A stretch of DNA of 64,000 nucleotides. It comes from Nocardioides terrigena. GTDB lineage: Bacteria; Actinomycetota; Actinomycetes; Propionibacteriales; Nocardioidaceae. The DNA is taken from the NCBI RefSeq assembly GCF_003047265.1, contig NZ_PZYY01000003.1, forward strand, positions 483,025 to 547,024, read 5' to 3'. A model generated the notes under the pieces. It was given only the letters and a program-made list of their open reading frames with translations. It did not search any database and was not told the DNA's origin. Within the stretch, counting starts at the first letter, position 1. The number at the start of each line of letters is the position of its first letter. Both the position numbers and the translations under genes were made by a program. This document shows, piece after piece, positions 59,630-64,000 of the stretch.

Positions 59630-61060
59630 ATGTTCAGCAACAGCGACGAGCTGCTCAAGTACATCAAGGACGAGGGCGTCGAGATGGTCGACGTCCGCTT
59701 CTGTGACCTGCCCGGTGTGATGCAGCACTTCACCGTGCCGGTGTCCTCGTTCGACCAGTCGGTCTTCGACGACGGTCTCGCCTTCGACGGCTCCTCGATC
59801 CGCGGCTTCCAGGCCATCCACGAGTCCGACATGTCGCTGTTCCCGGACGTGACCACGGCCTACATCGACCCCTTCCGCGTCTCCAAGACGCTGGTGGTCA
59901 ACTTCTTCATCCACGACCCGATCACGGGCGAGGCCTACTCGCGCGACCCGCGCAACATCGCCAAGAAGGCGATGGCCTACCTCGCCTCCACCGGCATCGG
60001 CGACACCGCCTACTTCGCCCCCGAGGCCGAGTTCTACGTCTTCGACAGCGTCCGGTTCGCCACCTCGCAGAACGAGGGCTACTACCACATCGACTCCGAG
60101 GCGGGCGCCTGGAACTCCGGCACCGCCGGCACCGAGGACAACCCCAACCGCGGCTACAAGGTGAAGTACAAGGGCGGCTACTTCCCCGTCGCGCCCTACG
60201 ACCACTTCGGCGAGCTGCGCGACGAGATGGTCATCGAGCTCGAGAAGTCCGGCCTGCTCGTCGAGCGTGCCCACCACGAGGTCGGCACCGCCGGCCAGGC
60301 CGAGATCAACTACAAGTTCGACGAGCTGCTCAAGGCCGCCGACGACGTGATGAAGTTCAAGTACATCATCAAGAACACGGCCTGGCGCAACGGCAAGTCG
60401 GCGACCTTCATGCCCAAGCCGATCTTCGGCGACAACGGCTCCGGCATGCACTGCCACCAGTCGATCTGGAAGGACGGCGAGCCGCTCTTCTACGACGAGA
60501 CCGGGTACGCCGGGCTGTCCGACACCGCGCGCCACTACATCGGCGGCATCCTCAAGCACGCCCCGTCGCTGCTGGCCTTCACCAACCCGACGGTCAACTC
60601 CTACCACCGCCTGGTGCCCGGCTTCGAGGCCCCGATCTCGCTGGTCTACAGCCAGCGCAACCGCTCGGCCTGCGTGCGCATCCCGATCACCGGCGCCAAC
60701 CCCAAGGCCAAGCGCGTCGAGTTCCGCTGCCCGGACCCGTCGGCCAACCCCTACCTCGCCTTCTCGGCGCTGCTGCTGGCCGGCATCGACGGCATCCAGA
60801 ACAAGATCGAGCCGCCGGCCCCGATCGACAAGGACATCTACGAGCTGCCGCCGGACGAGATGGCCGACATCGACCAGGTCCCCACGTCGCTCAACGCGGT
60901 CATGGACAACCTGGAGAGGGACCACGAGTTCCTCACGGCGGGCAACGTCTTCACGCCCGACCTGATCGAGACCTGGATCGACTACAAGCGCACCAACGAG
61001 ATCCTGCCCGTGCAGCTGCGGCCGCACCCGCACGAGTTCGAGCTGTACTACGACATCTAA
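59630..61060 (+). CDS. glnA: Glutamine synthetase type I
   Basis: 476 aa dodecameric ATP-dependent ammonia-assimilating enzyme. Motifs: [18 protein letters not shown] (N-terminal beta-grasp), [17 protein letters not shown], metal ligands in [10 protein letters not shown] and the ATP-binding [16 protein letters not shown]. Tyr404 in [11 protein letters not shown] is the expected adenylylation site, so GlnE control is likely. The ATG has GGAGG 5 nt upstream; a long in-frame 5' extension is noncoding and contains the GlnR box. Confidence 0.97.
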   Translation: MFSNSDELLKYIKDEGVEMVDVRFCDLPGVMQHFTVPVSSFDQSVFDDGLAFDGSSIRGFQAIHESDMSLFPDVTTAYIDPFRVSKTLVVNFFIHDPITGEAYSRDPRNIAKKAMAYLASTGIGDTAYFAPEAEFYVFDSVRFATSQNEGYYHIDSEAGAWNSGTAGTEDNPNRGYKVKYKGGYFPVAPYDHFGELRDEMVIELEKSGLLVERAHHEVGTAGQAEINYKFDELLKAADDVMKFKYIIKNTAWRNGKSATFMPKPIFGDNGSGMHCHQSIWKDGEPLFYDETGYAGLSDTARHYIGGILKHAPSLLAFTNPTVNSYHRLVPGFEAPISLVYSQRNRSACVRIPITGANPKAKRVEFRCPDPSANPYLAFSALLLAGIDGIQNKIEPPAPIDKDIYELPPDEMADIDQVPTSLNAVMDNLERDHEFLTAGNVFTPDLIETWIDYKRTNEILPVQLRPHPHEFELYYDI

Positions 61061-61126
61061 CCGGGCCTCCGGCTGCGGTCATTCAGCAACGCCGAACGAC
61101 CGCAAAGAACAGCCGCTGACCTGCAC

Positions 61127-61166
61127 AAACGCCGCCGAGCGACCTTTTGGTCGTTCGGCGGCGTTT
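61127..61166 (+). terminator. Terminator after glnA
   Basis: 18-bp stem with one G-T pair (AAACGCCGCCGAGCGACC, complement after a TTTT loop), the clearest terminator in the window. A second sequence at 61090-61101 (CGCCGAACGACC) is an exact complement of the 3' arm and could form an alternative hairpin. Confidence 0.85.
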
Positions 61167-61440
61167 GCTGTTGGTAGCCGCTCGTCTGTTACAAATCCGG
61201 TACAAATTTGGGTAGCGCCATCTCCTGCCACACGGTCCTCAGGGGACTCTTCGGGTAGGTCGCGGCACGGGTCGGTTGCCCGAGCCACCAGCCTGGCATC
61301 GCACAGTTGGGCAACCACCGCCGCGATGCCCGAGTCATCTTGCTGCCACATCGTTTCCGCCGACGTGATCGCTCCCATGCCGCCGTCGGACATAGGTGCC
61401 CGTAGACCAACTGTCCGTCAACGCCGCGAGGAGGGGCTGG
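61167..61440. other. Gap after the glnA terminator: probable junction of accessory DNA
   Basis: About 270 bases with no supported gene. Base composition drops and short A/T-rich runs appear (TACAAAT twice). A minus-strand reading frame of 104 codons crosses the gap and the terminator, but it has mixed codon use and no ribosome binding site, so it is not called. The excisionase-type gene begins at the right end. Confidence 0.5.
61190..61207. repeat. TACAAAT direct repeat, one helical turn apart
   Basis: TACAAAT at 61190-61196 and 61201-61207, starting 11 bases apart, next to integrase and excisionase genes. Spaced repeats like this are typical recombinase arm or excisionase sites, but no matching second att copy is in the window. 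Confidence 0.35.
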
Positions 61441-61716
61441 ATGATGGCAACGAACTCGAACGTGCCGGCTTTGGAACCGGGAATCTTTGGGCCGCGGCGG
61501 CGCGGAGACCGCGGAAGCCGGGCACCCAGGCTGGTCGAGGCCCAAGAGCTGTGGGACATCGACGATGTCGCTTCCTACCTTGGCGTGACAAAGCAGACCA
61601 TCTACTCCTGGCGGACGACAGGTTACGGCCCGGCCGGCTTCCGTGTCGGCAAGCACCTGCGCTGGCGGGCAGCAACCGTGATCGATTGGACGCTGCGACT
61701 CGAGGAGAATCAGTGA
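61441..61716 (+). CDS. Excisionase-like HTH_17 DNA-binding protein
   Basis: 91 aa. A MerR-like helix-turn-helix of the excisionase type spans about residues 38-85: WDIDDVASYLGVTKQTIYSWRTTGYGPAGFRVGKHLRWRAATVIDW. The start ATG has AGGAGGGG 5-7 nt upstream; a second ATG follows directly and an earlier GTG lacks a site. The integrase gene follows 105 nt later on the same strand. Likely directs excision or regulates the element. Confidence 0.85.
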   Translation: MMATNSNVPALEPGIFGPRRRGDRGSRAPRLVEAQELWDIDDVASYLGVTKQTIYSWRTTGYGPAGFRVGKHLRWRAATVIDWTLRLEENQ

Positions 61717-61821
61717 TCCCGACAGGCCATCAGCCTGACCCGGAATCGACTCCATCGCCACCAGCGAGCAGATGCTCATCAGCATGTTTGGTCACCCGGT
61801 CCGACGCTGCCGAGGGCTGCC

Positions 61822-63009
61822 ATGGCAAGCATTAGCTCTGGGAGACCATCCGACGACGGCAGCCCTCGCTACGTCGTCAACTACCGAGATCCCGAGGGGC
61901 GGCAGCGTCGTAAGACCTTCCGACGCAAGGCCGAGGCGGTTGCGTTCCGCAACACGGTCGAGGCGGACAAACTTCGTGGAACCTACCTCGATGTCGACGC
62001 CGGCAGGATCTCATTTCGCGCCTATGCCGAGGAGTGGCTCGACAGTCGGACCTTCAGTCCGCTGACCTACGAGGCGACCGAATTGCGACTCAGGCTCCAT
62101 GTGTTCCCGACGCTAGGACACCTCGAGCTGCGACAGATCAAGCCGTCGACCATCCAGAAGCTCCTACGGTCGATGGAGATGGCCGAGACCTACCGGCGCG
62201 TCATCTTCTCTAACGTGTCTGCCATCTTCTCGGCTGCGGTCGACGACGACATGATTGCCAAGAATCCGTGCAAAGCGAGTTCAGTGACAAGGCCCGCAAC
62301 GTCGCGCCGCAAGGTGGTGCCTTGGCCGACCGAGTGGGTCTCCTCCATGCACGACGCGCTTCCGCCGCAGTACAGGATCGCAGTCACGTTGGGATCGGGG
62401 CTGGGACTACGCCAAGGCGAGGTATTTGGGCTCGCGGTCGAGGATGTCGACTTCCTCCGCGGAGTTGTGGAGGTCAGGCGGCAAGTCAAGGTGTTCGGAG
62501 GCAACCGCCTGGTCTTTGGCCTGCCGAAGGGCGACAAGACCCGAACCGTCCCCTTGCCCGAGAGCGTCGCGACGGAACTCAGCAACCACCTCGCTACCTA
62601 CCCGCGACGGAGCATCACGCTTCCGTGGGGAACGCCCCAGGCGGACAAGAAGTCGAGCGCAGGGCTCATACTCACCACACGCGAGCGTTCTGCCCTCAAC
62701 CGCAACTACTTCAACACACGGCTCTGGAAGCCCGGCCAAGCCCGTGTGGGCATCGAGCAATCGCGTGACAACGGCATGCACGCTCTACGCCACTGGTACG
62801 CCTCCGTGCTGCTAGACGCCGGCGAATCGATTCGCGCCGTGTCCGAATACCTCGGCCACAGCGACCCCGGGTTCACCTTGCGCACCTACACCCATCTCAT
62901 GCCCAGCAGCACGGAGCGAACCCGTGCAGCAGTGGATGCGGCCTTTGCAGCCGGGCGCCACGCGGGCAAAGAGGCTGACACAGAACTCGAGCAACCCTCT
63001 CGGGGCTAG
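61822..63009 (+). CDS. Tyrosine site-specific recombinase (integrase)
   Basis: 395 aa. An AP2-like arm-binding N-terminus (RYVVNYRDPEGRQRRKTFRRKAEAVAFR), a SAM-like core-binding domain, then the catalytic domain with Arg197 (GLRQGEVFGL), the beta-hairpin Lys (LPKGDKTRTVPL), HALRH (His320, Arg323), LGHSD and the nucleophile Tyr356 (RTYTHL). All catalytic residues are present, so it should be active. Codon use is less GC-biased than the core genes. The xis-int order fits actinobacterial integrative elements and prophages; the att site is not identified. Confidence 0.95.
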   Translation: MASISSGRPSDDGSPRYVVNYRDPEGRQRRKTFRRKAEAVAFRNTVEADKLRGTYLDVDAGRISFRAYAEEWLDSRTFSPLTYEATELRLRLHVFPTLGHLELRQIKPSTIQKLLRSMEMAETYRRVIFSNVSAIFSAAVDDDMIAKNPCKASSVTRPATSRRKVVPWPTEWVSSMHDALPPQYRIAVTLGSGLGLRQGEVFGLAVEDVDFLRGVVEVRRQVKVFGGNRLVFGLPKGDKTRTVPLPESVATELSNHLATYPRRSITLPWGTPQADKKSSAGLILTTRERSALNRNYFNTRLWKPGQARVGIEQSRDNGMHALRHWYASVLLDAGESIRAVSEYLGHSDPGFTLRTYTHLMPSSTERTRAAVDAAFAAGRHAGKEADTELEQPSRG

Positions 63010-63132
63010 CGGGCGCCAGTCCAGCAACGCAAGTTGACTGACTACCGCAGCGACAGAGGTCGACCCGCTCATGGTCTGCGGGAATGGGCCCTCTCGATGT
63101 CTAACACTAGGAGGTCTTGGCACGGTCCGTCA

Positions 63133-63927
63133 CTAGCTGTCGAGGAAGTCCCATTCGGCCCCGAGAACCCAGCGGATCGCAGAGATCTTCCCGGAGAGCA
63201 TCCCCCAGTCGAACTGAGTCTCGGTGTCCTTACGGAGCAGGTCGACTCCGTACTGTTCCTCAATTCGGCGGGCGGCCGCCTGTGCTGTCGCCCAGATCTC
63301 CGCCGAATAGCCCTCGGGGCGCTCGTCACCAATCGAAGCCTCCGAGCGCCCGTACCAGAGCCGATCGAACAGCTCGTGTTCGACCGCCATGATTTCGGAG
63401 ACACGACGCAGCGCAGACGTCTCAACCTGATGCCTGAACGCGAGATCCATCCGGTCAGCCAGCAGCCTCCGCAGTTGCGGCATTTCCCACGTTCTCACGC
63501 GGAACGCCGGCCTCGTCTGGTTGAAGCTCGAGATCCAGTCCTTCGCTCCGTTGGTGAAGAATCCTGAGGCAACAAACAGCACCGTGTCCGGCCGTTCGGC
63601 CGTGGCCCAGGCGATCGTCCCTTGTAACGCTTCGGGCGGCACTCCACGTGTGTAGTGCTTGCAGTCGACGAACCACGTCTCGAGATACTGGTGCCCGTCA
63701 ACGTCGCGGCGTTCGAGCTGAGCCACGATGTCGCGCCCGCGATCGGCCGGCGAGGATTCCTTGGGCGTCCCCTTCCGCCAGTCGACGTTCACGAAACCCG
63801 TCTCTGACATCAGGTCGAAGCAGAACTCTTCGAAGTCGGTCGGGCTGAGTACGTCGAAGCCGACCGCGCCCAAGAGCATCTCAGCTGGGTCCTCTGGGAG
63901 AAGGTCGACGCTCCTATGGATCGTCAA
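63133..63927 (-). CDS. Mrr-type restriction endonuclease-like protein
   Basis: 264 aa (from TTG) or 248 aa from Met17. PD-(D/E)xK nuclease of the Mrr_cat type: LSPTDFEEFCFDLMSETGF, the acidic residue in DRGRDIVAQLE and the D-C-K of WFVDCKHYTRG, then EALQGTIAWATAERPDTVLFVASGFFTNGAKDW. A C-terminal helical region follows. Mrr family enzymes cut modified DNA, so a defence role is plausible; no methylase or partner is visible. The TTG start would overlap the transposase stop, so a later start is also possible. Confidence 0.82.
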   Translation of the reverse strand: MTIHRSVDLLPEDPAEMLLGAVGFDVLSPTDFEEFCFDLMSETGFVNVDWRKGTPKESSPADRGRDIVAQLERRDVDGHQYLETWFVDCKHYTRGVPPEALQGTIAWATAERPDTVLFVASGFFTNGAKDWISSFNQTRPAFRVRTWEMPQLRRLLADRMDLAFRHQVETSALRRVSEIMAVEHELFDRLWYGRSEASIGDERPEGYSAEIWATAQAAARRIEEQYGVDLLRKDTETQFDWGMLSGKISAIRWVLGAEWDFLDS

Positions 63928-64000
63928 GCCATGATCGGTCGGTGTTCGAGTAGCCGGTAGAGATCTCGGGCGATGTAGCGCTTGAGGCAGCGTTTGATCT
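63924..64000 (-). CDS. Transposase C-terminal end, probably IS110 family (partial)
   Basis: The last 24 codons before the window edge read IKRCLKRYIARDLYRLLEHR and a short tail. The RCLKRYIAR segment is typical of the C-terminus of IS110-family transposases. No terminal inverted repeat is seen, as expected for that family. Its stop overlaps the TTG proposed for the Mrr gene. Only a fragment is present, so the family call is moderate. Confidence 0.55.
   Translation of the reverse strand, partial: IKRCLKRYIARDLYRLLEHRPIMA

Noticed and set aside
61079..61393. A 104-codon minus-strand frame after glnA
   Set aside because: It crosses the glnA terminator, has mixed codon use toward its end and no ribosome binding site; the sequence matched no family I know. 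It could be a gene remnant but cannot be supported.
1..64000. tRNA, rRNA, CRISPR arrays or a replication origin
   Set aside because: No cloverleaf-type sequence, rRNA stretch, regularly spaced repeat or DnaA-box cluster was recognised by eye. A tRNAscan or Infernal run would be decisive and could reveal a small RNA I missed.

Overview
The window is high-GC DNA (about 70%, with strong G/C third-codon bias) and reads as the chromosome of a Nocardioidaceae-type actinobacterium, close to Nocardioides. This is inferred from gene families and order: ClgR, pgsA, rimO, ftsK, rnj and dapA on one strand, a pepA / lpd / sucB / TIGR01777 / lipB / lipA / DUF4191 / RDD / glnA run on the other, a fused CydDC, and many leaderless promoters. 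About 53 protein genes, two of them partial at the edges, can be supported. No rRNA, tRNA or CRISPR array was recognised.

Left part (1-9.5 kb): the tail of an Lhr-type helicase overlaps an endonuclease VIII-like glycosylase. Then come clgR and cinA, a GH15 glucoamylase/trehalase-like enzyme, and two large secreted phosphoesterases (an ExeM/NucH-type nuclease and a 5'-nucleotidase). The last three sit between cinA and pgsA, which are usually near neighbours.

9.5-16.1 kb: an overlapping minus-strand block ftsK, rodZ-like gene, rimO and pgsA, covering chromosome translocation, a membrane HTH protein, S12 methylthiolation and phosphatidylglycerophosphate synthesis.

16.3-28.9 kb: a secreted M4 metalloprotease with an inserted PA domain, a BlaI repressor with an M56 sensor-protease, the divergent cytochrome bd operon cydA-cydB-cydDC, and an orphan GAF histidine kinase. 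The kinase directly follows rnj in a dapA-rnj-kinase operon.

28.9-41.3 kb: dapA, a small Cys/His protein, a TfoX-domain protein, phzF-thyA-dfrA, an ArsR regulator coupled to a SulP transporter and preceded by a five-codon leader ORF, a methyltransferase, gcvT and pepA.

41.4-61.2 kb: a lipoate-centred cluster (lpd, sucB with two lipoyl domains, lipB, lipA, with gcvT nearby) ending in glnA, which carries a textbook four-half-site GlnR box. Lineage-specific inserts lie inside it: a fused asymmetric ABC exporter, an ABC-2 pair and a three-subunit molybdenum hydroxylase. The last two separate lipB from lipA.

61.2-64 kb: lower-GC accessory DNA after the glnA terminator: an excisionase-like HTH gene, a tyrosine integrase, an Mrr-type restriction endonuclease and the 3' end of a probable IS110-family transposase. 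It looks like one edge of an integrated element continuing beyond the window.
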